Shown: positions 1-8,890 of the stretch, one piece after another
Position numbering within the stretch: position 1 is the first letter of the stretch
Layout: each line of letters starts with the position of its first letter
Source: Prauserella flavalba
GTDB lineage: Bacteria > Actinomycetota > Actinomycetes > Mycobacteriales > Pseudonocardiaceae
Assembly (NCBI RefSeq): GCF_003202235.1
Contig: NZ_MASU01000022.1
Span: forward strand, 1-64,000
Direction of reading: 5' to 3'
Length of the DNA stretch: 64,000 nucleotides
Position numbers and translations under genes: made by a program
The notes under the pieces: model-generated
What the model saw: only the letters and a program-made list of their open reading frames with translations
What the model was told of the DNA's origin: nothing
Databases searched by the model: none

Positions 1-69
1 TGTCGACGACGCTCGAAAACGAGGCCGTAGCGACGCTCGAAAACGAGGCCACCCAGACAGATTGGATGG

Positions 70-2078
<2,009 letters not shown>

Positions 2079-2261
2079 ACACACCGACCGGTGGCCTCAT
2101 TTTCGAGCGTCACAACGGCCTCAGATTCGGGCGTCGTCGACACCACCGCCTTGGCGCATGCCAACGGGCGGACGTTCGACCGCTCTTGACCCGTCGCAGG
2201 GCGCCTTGCTGACTCGGCTACCGTCAGCGAACGCCGGAGATGACGAGTCAGAAGGAGTGTC

Positions 2262-2366
2262 GTGATCCATTCGGTGGTGTTCGACGTCGGGGAGACCTTG
2301 CTCGACGCCACGCGCGAGTTCGGCGCGTGGGCTGATTGGATCGGCGTTCCGAGGCACACCTTCTAA
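2262..2366 (+). pseudogene. HAD-family hydrolase, N-terminal stub
   Basis: A GTG with an upstream GGAG starts a 34-codon frame beginning VIHSVVFDVGETLLDATREF. It carries the HAD motif I core (FDVGET, here with E at the second acidic position, as in several HAD groups) and then stops at TAA 2364. Intact members exceed 200 residues, and no continuation is visible in any frame before the crotonase gene at 2659. It is therefore a truncated remnant beside the IS21 right end. The remaining non-coding DNA (2143-2261 and 2367-2658) shows nothing assignable. Confidence 0.65.
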
Positions 2367-2658
2367 GCAACCGACGCGAGTCGATGCCATGCTTGGTGGC
2401 GAGCTTGCGCGCCAGGGGGTGACGTACGGGCCGTTGCCGTCAGTCGGCGCCGACTCCGCGGGCCGCTCTTGCGGCGCAGGCTGAAGGCCCGGTTGCCGCG
2501 CGGCGAGCGGAGCGCTCGTACCACCGATCACGGCCGGCGACCGGCGAGGGAACCTCGGTGTCGACCTTGTCGATGGAGACCTCAGCAGCGGCCTCGGTGA
2601 CTCTCACCCAGCTCCGGCAAGGTCACCGGAGTGCACTGGGATCATGGCCGCACGCCGG

Positions 2659-3423
2659 TCACTTACCCCGCCACACGGGAGCTCGCTTCTCCGCGAAAGC
2701 ACGCGCACCTTCCCGTGCGTCCTCGGAATCGAAGACGGGGCGGACCAGCGCCTCCTGCTCACGGAAGGCTTCGTCCGTGGTCCAGTCGAGGCACCGGCTG
2801 ATGACCTCCTTGGACACCCGGACGGCCAGTGGCGCGTTCGCGTTGATCCGGCGCGCGAGCGCGAGTGCTTCGGTGACCGCTTGCCCGGGCGCTACCAGCC
2901 GGTTGACCAGCCCGTGGTGATATGCCGCCTCCGCCTCGATCGGATCGCCGGTGAGTGCGTGTTCCATGGCCAGCTGGTAGGGCATTCGCAGCGGCAGTCG
3001 GAGCAGGCCACCGGCCGCGGCGACGAGACCGCGCTTGACCTCGGGAATCCCGAAGCGCGCGTCCTCGGCCGCGACGATCAGGTCGCACGCCAGCGCGAGC
3101 TCGCATCCGCCGGCCAGCGCGTAGCCCTCGACGGCCGCGATCACCGGCTTCCGCAGCCTGCGTTCCGTCATGCCCGCGAGACCCAGGCCGGGTATCACGA
3201 CACTTTCACCGCGCAGGAAGGCCTTGAGATCCATGCCGGCGCAGAAGGTGCCGCCGGCGCCCGTGAGGATTCCGCACAGCAGGTCCTCCCGTACCTCCAG
3301 CTGGTCGAGTGCCGCGCTGACGGCGCCGGTGACCGCCGCGTTGATCGCATTGCGAGCCTGCGGCCGGTTGATCGTGATGATCAAAACGTGATCCTGCTCG
3401 TCGACCCGTACCTCGTCGCTCAC
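2659..3423 (-). CDS. Enoyl-CoA hydratase/isomerase family protein
   Basis: Crotonase-fold enzyme of 254 residues, acting on acyl-CoA in the cytoplasm. The oxyanion-hole segment (FCAGMDLKAF, about residues 60-69) is present. Both glutamates used by true enoyl-CoA hydratases are retained: E108 in GGCELALACD and E128 in FGIPEV. A hydratase is therefore more likely than an isomerase or dehalogenase. The GTG start overlaps the acyl-CoA dehydrogenase stop (GTGA). This is the last gene of a minus-strand run of alcohol dehydrogenase, acyl-CoA dehydrogenase and hydratase, which resembles a beta-oxidation-type side chain pathway. The substrate is unknown. Confidence 0.88.
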   Translation of the reverse strand: MSDEVRVDEQDHVLIITINRPQARNAINAAVTGAVSAALDQLEVREDLLCGILTGAGGTFCAGMDLKAFLRGESVVIPGLGLAGMTERRLRKPVIAAVEGYALAGGCELALACDLIVAAEDARFGIPEVKRGLVAAAGGLLRLPLRMPYQLAMEHALTGDPIEAEAAYHHGLVNRLVAPGQAVTEALALARRINANAPLAVRVSKEVISRCLDWTTDEAFREQEALVRPVFDSEDAREGARAFAEKRAPVWRGK

Positions 3424-4589
3424 CGCGGCAGCTCCTTTCCCGATGGTGCGAGGCTTCGCGCGATGACGTTGCGCTGGACCTCACTGGTCCCTTCACCGAT
3501 CTCGAGGATCTTCGCGTCGGCGTAGAAGCGCGAGATCGCGGATTCGCGGATGAAGCCGTAGCCGCCGTGGATCTGGACGCTCTCGCTGGCGACGCGGTTG
3601 GCGACCTCGGACGCGTACAGCTTCGCCATGGCCGCCGCCTGGGCATAGGGACGTCCCTGGTCACCCAGCCACGCGGCACGGTAGACCAGCCAGCGCGCGG
3701 CTTCCACCTCGGTGGCCATGTCGGCGAGCTTGTGCCCCACCGCCTGGAACTTGTTCAGCGGGCGCCCGAACTGCTCGCGATCCTCGGCATGGCGGATCGC
3801 GAGGTCGAGTGCGGCCTGTGCGAGCGACAGGGAGAGTGCGGCGACGCTGACCCGCCCTGCGTCCAGAACCTCGAGAAACTGGCGCAGCCCGTTGCCCTCC
3901 TCCCCCAGCAGATGGTCGTCCGGGAGCCAGCAGTCGGTGAAGATGAGCTCGCGGGTGTCGAGGGCATGCCACCCGAGCTTGCGTAGGGGCTGGCCCTTGT
4001 CGTAGCCGGGCGTGCCGTCCGGCACGAAGAAGGTGCCGTACCTGTTCCTGCCGTTGTCGTCGGTGCCGGTGACCGCGAGCACGGTCACCCCCAGGCTCAT
4101 CTCGGTGCCGGCGTTGCTGATGAACATCTTGGTGCCGTTGAGCACCCAGCCGTCTTCGGTCCGGCGGGCCCGGGTTCGGATGCCCGCCGCGTCCGAGCCG
4201 GCCGTGGGCTCGGTGAGTCCGAATGCGGCGAGCTTCTCGCCGGTCGCGAGCGGGACGAGCCAGCGCTTCTTCTGCTCGTCGGTGCCGAATCGCGCCAAGG
4301 GGAGGATGCCGATCGTGGAGTGCGCGTTCCAGGCGGCCGCGACGGACTGGTCGGCCTCGCCGAGGGCTTCCATGGCGGCCACGTAGGACACCAGCCCGGC
4401 GTCGGCGCCACCGTAGGTCTCTTCGACGAGCATGCCCATCAGGCCAAGCTCGCCGAGGCTGCGGAACACCTTCGCCGGGAAGTAGCACCGTTCGGACCAC
4501 TCGGCCGCGTACGGCGCGATCTCCTTGGCGGCGAAGTCGCGGCACATTCGTTGGAGGGCAACGGTTTCCGCTGGCAGGTCGAAATCCAT
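3420..4589 (-). CDS. Acyl-CoA dehydrogenase
   Basis: FAD-dependent acyl-CoA dehydrogenase of 389 residues, introducing an alpha-beta double bond in an acyl-CoA. The family regions are in order: N-terminal helical domain, a middle domain with AFGLTEPTAGSD (FAD and substrate contacts), and a C-terminal helical domain ending IQIHGGYGFIRE-type and IGEGTSEVQRN motifs. The glutamate in GEGTSE is the expected catalytic base. The gene begins one base after the alcohol dehydrogenase stop (TGACATG), with its AAGGAG site inside that gene. It overlaps the hydratase downstream. Isovaleryl-, butyryl- or branched-chain-type substrates are all possible. Confidence 0.92.
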   Translation of the reverse strand: MDFDLPAETVALQRMCRDFAAKEIAPYAAEWSERCYFPAKVFRSLGELGLMGMLVEETYGGADAGLVSYVAAMEALGEADQSVAAAWNAHSTIGILPLARFGTDEQKKRWLVPLATGEKLAAFGLTEPTAGSDAAGIRTRARRTEDGWVLNGTKMFISNAGTEMSLGVTVLAVTGTDDNGRNRYGTFFVPDGTPGYDKGQPLRKLGWHALDTRELIFTDCWLPDDHLLGEEGNGLRQFLEVLDAGRVSVAALSLSLAQAALDLAIRHAEDREQFGRPLNKFQAVGHKLADMATEVEAARWLVYRAAWLGDQGRPYAQAAAMAKLYASEVANRVASESVQIHGGYGFIRESAISRFYADAKILEIGEGTSEVQRNVIARSLAPSGKELPR

Positions 4590-4590
4590 G

Positions 4591-5643
4591 TCAGTGCTCC
4601 TTGGGGTCCAGCAGGATCTTCAGGTGGGAACCCGAGCCGAGTTCGCGGAACGCGTCGAGCCCCTGAGTGAGCGGATACACGCCGGTCAGCAATGGTGTGG
4701 GGTCGAGGCGCGCGGTGGCGATCAGGTCGAGCACGCGTGGGATGTCGAAGTTGTAGCCGAGCGATCCGAGCACGGTCCGCTCGAAGGGCACGATCTGTGT
4801 CAGCGGAATCGAGGCGGCGCCCCCGCTGATTCCCGCGAGCACGGCGCGCCCCCCTCGCCTGACCGTCGAGATGGCGAGTTCGACCAGTTCGGGCCGTCCC
4901 GTGGCCTCGACGACGACGTCCGGCCCGACCCTTCCCGTGCGCAGGAACACCTCGCGCCGCACGTCGGTGACAGCGGGGTCGTAGACCTCCGTCGCGCCCA
5001 GCTCGGCGGCACGCTTCGCCCGGTCGGGTGCCGGCTCGCTGACGTAGATGCCCGCGGCCCCGGCGAGTTTGAGAGCCATGAGCGCCGCTATGCCGATCGG
5101 GCCCGCGCCGATCAGCAACGCCGTGTCGCCCGGTTGCACTCCGGCCCGCCGGATGGCGTGCAGGCCCACCGCGAGGGGCTCGGCGAGCGCCGCCAGCTCG
5201 TCCGGCACTCCGTCGGGCACCGGTACCAGTCCGACGGTGGGAACGGTGACCAGCGGCGCGAACGCCCCCGGCGACGCGAGGCCGACCGAGCCGCCCTTCG
5301 CACAGATGTGGTACTCGCCGTGGCGGCACCAGCGGCAGGTGCCGCACCGCAGGCACGGGTCGACCGCCACCCGTGTGCCGACTTCGATTCCCGGGACCGG
5401 GGAGCCGAGTGCGGCGACGCGGCCGCTGAACTCGTGTCCCAGCGTCAGCGGGGGCGTGGCCCCGGTCAGCGGGTGCGGGGTGGTCCGGATCAGGTTCGGA
5501 CCCGCGGTGTACTCGTGCAGGTCCGTCCCGCAGACGCCGGTGTAGGACACCTCCACGATCGCCTCACCGGGTCCGGGAGCCTGCGGCTCGGGTACCTCGT
5601 CGAGCCGCAAGTCCCCTCTGCCGTGCCACCGCAACGATCGCAT
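4591..5643 (-). CDS. Zinc-dependent medium-chain alcohol dehydrogenase (butanediol/polyol type)
   Basis: MDR-family NAD(P)-dependent dehydrogenase of 350 residues. Catalytic zinc ligands are visible in GVCGTDLHE (Cys) and LGHEFSG (His-Glu). The structural zinc loop is the Cys-rich stretch CLRCGTCRWC followed by HIC. The Rossmann motif is GAGPIGIAA. A longer frame reaches 5769, but homology begins at MRSLRWHGRG (5643), and the extra residues would cover the divergent promoter region. The family includes 2,3-butanediol and threonine dehydrogenases. The divergent E1 gene resembles acetoin dehydrogenase, which would suit a butanediol-like substrate, but this is inference. Confidence 0.85.
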   Translation of the reverse strand: MRSLRWHGRGDLRLDEVPEPQAPGPGEAIVEVSYTGVCGTDLHEYTAGPNLIRTTPHPLTGATPPLTLGHEFSGRVAALGSPVPGIEVGTRVAVDPCLRCGTCRWCRHGEYHICAKGGSVGLASPGAFAPLVTVPTVGLVPVPDGVPDELAALAEPLAVGLHAIRRAGVQPGDTALLIGAGPIGIAALMALKLAGAAGIYVSEPAPDRAKRAAELGATEVYDPAVTDVRREVFLRTGRVGPDVVVEATGRPELVELAISTVRRGGRAVLAGISGGAASIPLTQIVPFERTVLGSLGYNFDIPRVLDLIATARLDPTPLLTGVYPLTQGLDAFRELGSGSHLKILLDPKEH

Positions 5644-5758
5644 CCGACCCACCTTCGCGTCAGAGTTGTTTTTTCGAACAATCGGTACAAGAATCGTGGT
5701 TCCCCGCCAGATGTCAAGGGGGCGGGCCGAAACCCCAGCAAGACAAGGGCAGAACGCG
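5644..5758. promoter_or_regulatory. Divergent promoter region between alcohol dehydrogenase and E1 genes
   Basis: This 115-base spacer separates two divergent catabolic transcription units. It is locally AT-rich (around 5663-5700) and contains TTGTTTTTTCGAACAA, whose outer arms TTGTT and AACAA are inverted. It could be an operator, but there is only one copy and the arms are short. No confident -35/-10 pair can be assigned. Confidence 0.35.
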
Positions 5759-7729
5759 ATGACTTCCACTCAGGCGAGCGACGTCGGCGTCGATGTCGCC
5801 GAGAAGACCGAGATGTACCGGCGGATGCGGCTGATCCGCCAGTTCGAGGACCGGGCGTCCCGGCTGTACCGCACCAACCAGATTCCCGGTTTTCTGCACC
5901 TGTCGATCGGGCAGGAGGCCACGGCGGTAGGGGCGTGCTGGCCACTCGACGACCGCGACGTCATCACCTCGACCCACCGCGGCCACGGGCACTGCATCGC
6001 CAAGGGCCTGGACGTGACCGGCATGTTCGCCGAGCTGATGGGCCGGCGAACGGGGACGTGCCAGGGCCGGGGCGGTTCGATGCACATCGCCGACCCCAGG
6101 AAGGGGATCTTCGGCGCCAACGGCATCGTGGCGGCCGGTCTGCCCATCGCCACCGGTGCCGGTGCCGCGGCGCAGTTGCGCGACCGCGGCGGAGTGGTGC
6201 TCGCGTTCTTCGGCGACGGCGCGGTCGCCCAGGGCATGTTCCACGAAGCGGTCAACCTCGCCGCGGTCTGGCAGCTGCCGATCATCTTCTGCTGCGAGAA
6301 CAACCACTACGCCGAGTTCTCCGCCGCGAAGGACCAGCACCGGGCCACATTGGCCGACCGGGCTCGCGGATACGGCATCCACTACACCCACGTCGACGGA
6401 AACGACGTGCTCGCCGTCGCCGAAACGACCACGGAACTGGTCCGCGACCTCCGCCGGGGCGGCGGTCCCGTGCTGCTGGAAGCGGAGACCTACCGCTGGC
6501 ACGGGCACTACGAGGGCGACCCGGAGCGCTACAGAGAGCCCGAGGAGCTGGAAGAGTGGAAGACGCGTGATCCACTCACCCTTCTCGCCTCGCACCTGGA
6601 GGCTGGCCGCGTATCCGAGATCGACCGCGAGGTGGACGCGGTGATCGACGAGGCGGTCACGGAAGCGCAGGCCGCGGAGGAGCCGGCGCCGGAGACCCTG
6701 TATCACTTCGTCGGCGTCCCGCGCGAGCCGGTGCCAGAGCCGCCCGAACCCGACGGCGAGATCTTCCGCACCATGGACGCCGTCCATGAGGCGCTCGACC
6801 ACGAGCTGGCCGCCGATGAGGACGTGTTCCTGGCCGGCATCGACGTCGCGGCGGGAGGCAACGTCTTCGGGCTGATGAGAGGGCTGGCGGAGAAGTACCC
6901 CGGCCGCGTTCGCGACACCCCGATCTCCGAGAGCGCGATCGTCGGGGCGGCCGTGGGGGCGGCGATGGCAGGCCTGCGTCCCGTAGTGGAACTGATGTAC
7001 TTCGACTTCCTCGGCGTGTGCCTCGACCAGCTGATGAACCAGGCGGCCAAGCTGCGTTTCATGACCGGCGGCGCCGTGAGCCTGCCCTTGGTGGTGCGCA
7101 CCCAGTTCGGCGCGGGCAAGTCGTCGGGAAGCCAGCATTCACAAAGCCTGGAGGCATTGCTGGCACACATCCCCGGACTCACCGTGGTCATGCCCTCGAC
7201 CCCCGCGGACACCTATGGCCTGCTCCGGTCCGCGATCCGCGACCCCAATCCGGTCGTCTTCGTCGAGAACCGGCTCCTGTACGGGCGCAAGGGCCCGCGA
7301 CCGCGGCCCGGCCACCTGGTGCCGCTCGGCAGGGCGGCGGTACGCCGCGAAGGCACGGACGTCACCCTGGTGTCGTACTCGAAGGTGATCCACGACTGCC
7401 TCGCGGTCGCCGAGGACCTGGCTCGGGAGGGGATCAGCGTCGAGGTCATCGACCTGCGCACCATAGCGCCGCTGGACACCCAGACGGTGCTGCGGTCTCT
7501 CGCCAAGACGAACCGGCTGGTCGTGGCGCACCAGGCCGTCGAGTCGTTCGGCGTCGGTTCGGAGCTCGCCGCCGTCGCCGCCGAGCACGGATTCTGGACC
7601 CTGGACGCGCCCGTGGTCCGTGTCGGCGCGGCTCGCACACCCGCGCCGTACGCTCCCTCCCTGGAGCGTGCCTGGCTTCCCGACCGGGACAGGATCGCCA
7701 CAGCCGTGCGGAAGTCCGTTCTCGGCTAG
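5759..7729 (+). CDS. Fused alpha/beta thiamine-diphosphate dehydrogenase E1 component
   Basis: 2-oxoacid or acetoin dehydrogenase E1 with both subunits in one chain (656 residues). The alpha half (to about residue 320) has the thiamine diphosphate motif, GDGAVAQG through CCENN, plus the QEATAVGAC and TCQGRGGSMH segments typical of AcoA/PdhA. The beta half (from about 350) has ISESAIVGAAVGAAMAGLRP and the C-terminal transketolase domain. The start chosen, MTSTQASD, avoids 31 extra residues that would run through the promoter. No E2 or E3 gene lies nearby, so lipoyl partners must be encoded elsewhere. Acetoin, branched-chain or other 2-oxo substrates remain possible. Confidence 0.88.
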   Translation: MTSTQASDVGVDVAEKTEMYRRMRLIRQFEDRASRLYRTNQIPGFLHLSIGQEATAVGACWPLDDRDVITSTHRGHGHCIAKGLDVTGMFAELMGRRTGTCQGRGGSMHIADPRKGIFGANGIVAAGLPIATGAGAAAQLRDRGGVVLAFFGDGAVAQGMFHEAVNLAAVWQLPIIFCCENNHYAEFSAAKDQHRATLADRARGYGIHYTHVDGNDVLAVAETTTELVRDLRRGGGPVLLEAETYRWHGHYEGDPERYREPEELEEWKTRDPLTLLASHLEAGRVSEIDREVDAVIDEAVTEAQAAEEPAPETLYHFVGVPREPVPEPPEPDGEIFRTMDAVHEALDHELAADEDVFLAGIDVAAGGNVFGLMRGLAEKYPGRVRDTPISESAIVGAAVGAAMAGLRPVVELMYFDFLGVCLDQLMNQAAKLRFMTGGAVSLPLVVRTQFGAGKSSGSQHSQSLEALLAHIPGLTVVMPSTPADTYGLLRSAIRDPNPVVFVENRLLYGRKGPRPRPGHLVPLGRAAVRREGTDVTLVSYSKVIHDCLAVAEDLAREGISVEVIDLRTIAPLDTQTVLRSLAKTNRLVVAHQAVESFGVGSELAAVAAEHGFWTLDAPVVRVGAARTPAPYAPSLERAWLPDRDRIATAVRKSVLG

Positions 7730-7734
7730 CGTGC

Positions 7735-7784
7735 GCGCTTCCGGGGGCCGCGGCTAAGCCCCCTCGCGCTCCCGGAAAGAGCGC
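7735..7784. terminator. Nested hairpin between convergent E1 and TetR genes
   Basis: TTCCGGG at 7739-7745 pairs with CCCGGAA at 7771-7777. Inside this, GGGGGC (7743-7748) can pair with GCCCCC (about 7758-7763). The structure spans the 24-base gap between the two stop codons and the 3' end of the TetR gene, and probably terminates both transcripts. No strong U-run is present, as is common in actinobacteria. Confidence 0.5.
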
Positions 7785-8413
7785 ACCCGCTCCTCCAGAT
7801 CATCGGCGTCGTAGGACGGGCTCCTGAAGCCGGAGATCAACGTCGCGCAGTACTCGCGGGACAGGAACTCGGCGTCCCACTCGCCGTCGGGCTTGGCCCA
7901 CTGGTAGGTGTGGTTGTGCATGTTGAGGAACTGCAGCATCGCCAGGCGGGCGTTCAGCTTCCGGAAGGCGCCCGACTCCATGGCCTCCACGAGCAGGTCC
8001 TGCACGATCTTCTCGAACTCGCGTCGCTGGCGAAGTAGCCGCGTACGGTTGGCGCCCCGCAGGTGCCGGTAGTCGTGCTCGTAGACCCAGATGTGGTCCA
8101 GGCGCGCCAGGATCAGCTCCAGCAGCGTCTGCGACAGCAGTCGCAGCCGCAGCACCGGGTCCTCGTCCAGGCCGGCGATCCGCCGCGCAGCGGTCAGCAA
8201 CGGGTTGAGAACCCGGTTCTGGATCTCGACCAGCAGGTTCTCCTTGGACCCGATGTAGTAGTACAACGCGCCCTTGGCCAGGCCGGCGACCTGACCGATC
8301 TCAGCGATGCCGGTCGCGGCGTAGCCCTGCTTCGCGAACAGCTGTGCCGCCTGGTCGATGATCTCCTGCCGCTTGATCTCGTAACCCGGCCCGTGCCCCG
8401 GTGGTCTTGGCAT
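7754..8413 (-). CDS. TetR/AcrR-family regulator
   Basis: A 219-residue repressor-type protein. The N-terminal helix-turn-helix covers about residues 17-60 (LFAKQGYAATGIAEIGQVAG then GALYYYIGSKENLL). The C-terminal ligand domain is of the type found in regulators of acyl-CoA and aromatic catabolism. It is transcribed divergently from the carboxylase operon, across a 194-base spacer with a good TetR-type inverted repeat, and convergent to the E1 gene. It most likely represses the operon at 8608. The inducer is probably the ketone, acid or CoA ester of that pathway (inference). Confidence 0.88.
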   Translation of the reverse strand: MPRPPGHGPGYEIKRQEIIDQAAQLFAKQGYAATGIAEIGQVAGLAKGALYYYIGSKENLLVEIQNRVLNPLLTAARRIAGLDEDPVLRLRLLSQTLLELILARLDHIWVYEHDYRHLRGANRTRLLRQRREFEKIVQDLLVEAMESGAFRKLNARLAMLQFLNMHNHTYQWAKPDGEWDAEFLSREYCATLISGFRSPSYDADDLEERVRSFREREGA

Positions 8414-8545
8414 AAGTCCAGAGCCTATGCGGCGCTCCCCGCCGCGCGCGCGGTGCCTCGGCGAACCGCCGTCTCGCTTCCTCCACTCTCACCCGGTCCG
8501 GGCTTGTCAGGTCAGGACACGAGCCTTAAAGTGCTTCCCGTCACC

Positions 8546-8573
8546 GTTTCGTAGACCGACTGGTACACGAAAC
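8546..8573. promoter_or_regulatory. Probable TetR operator upstream of the carboxylase operon
   Basis: GTTTCGT (8546-8552) and ACGAAAC (8567-8573) are perfect inverted arms. Between them, ACC and GGT continue the symmetry around a 4-base centre (ACCGACTGGT). The site lies 35-62 bases before the operon's first start codon and between divergent genes, which is the classical position for autoregulation and repression by the adjacent TetR protein. Confidence 0.65.
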
Positions 8574-8607
8574 CCGCCACCGGCACAACACACTGGAGTG
8601 ATGGCCC

Positions 8608-8874
8608 GTGAGTGATGAAAAGTCCCCTACTCCTCGAGGCCTTGCCGTGCCGCGGGAGGAAGTCTCCCAAGAGGACCTGCACGCGTTGGGCGTCGATCTC
8701 GCCCGGGACTTCCCCGGCAGCACCGCTGCCGACTTCCGCCGGTACCCGGTCCTGTCCGAGGGCGGCTGGTTCATCGCCGTGAAACACCAGCGGACGCTCG
8801 AGTCGGTCGCCCGCGAGCCGGGTCCGCTGCTCGGCCCGATCATTCTGGCCTCCGACGGTCTCGACGTGAACTGA
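8608..8874 (+). CDS. Small uncharacterised protein, first gene of carboxylase operon
   Basis: An 88-residue acidic soluble protein; I do not recognise a family. The GTG start has GGAG about 10 bases upstream; the nearer ATG at 8601 hits a stop after four codons. It contains no cysteine and only two histidines, so it is not a zinc-binding gamma/beta-type subunit like those of acetone or acetophenone carboxylase, although its position before a HyuA-like gene would suit a small extra subunit. Only 16 bases separate it from the next gene. It could be a structural subunit, a chaperone-like partner or a pathway accessory protein. Confidence 0.7.
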   Translation: MSDEKSPTPRGLAVPREEVSQEDLHALGVDLARDFPGSTAADFRRYPVLSEGGWFIAVKHQRTLESVAREPGPLLGPIILASDGLDVN

Positions 8875-8890
8875 GAGAGGAGAAGTCACC

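Noticed and set aside
4525-6570. Long plus-strand open frame of 681 codons
   Set aside because: It runs antisense through the acyl-CoA dehydrogenase and alcohol dehydrogenase genes and overlaps the E1 gene in another frame. Composition is Arg/Gly/Asp-rich and no family is recognisable.
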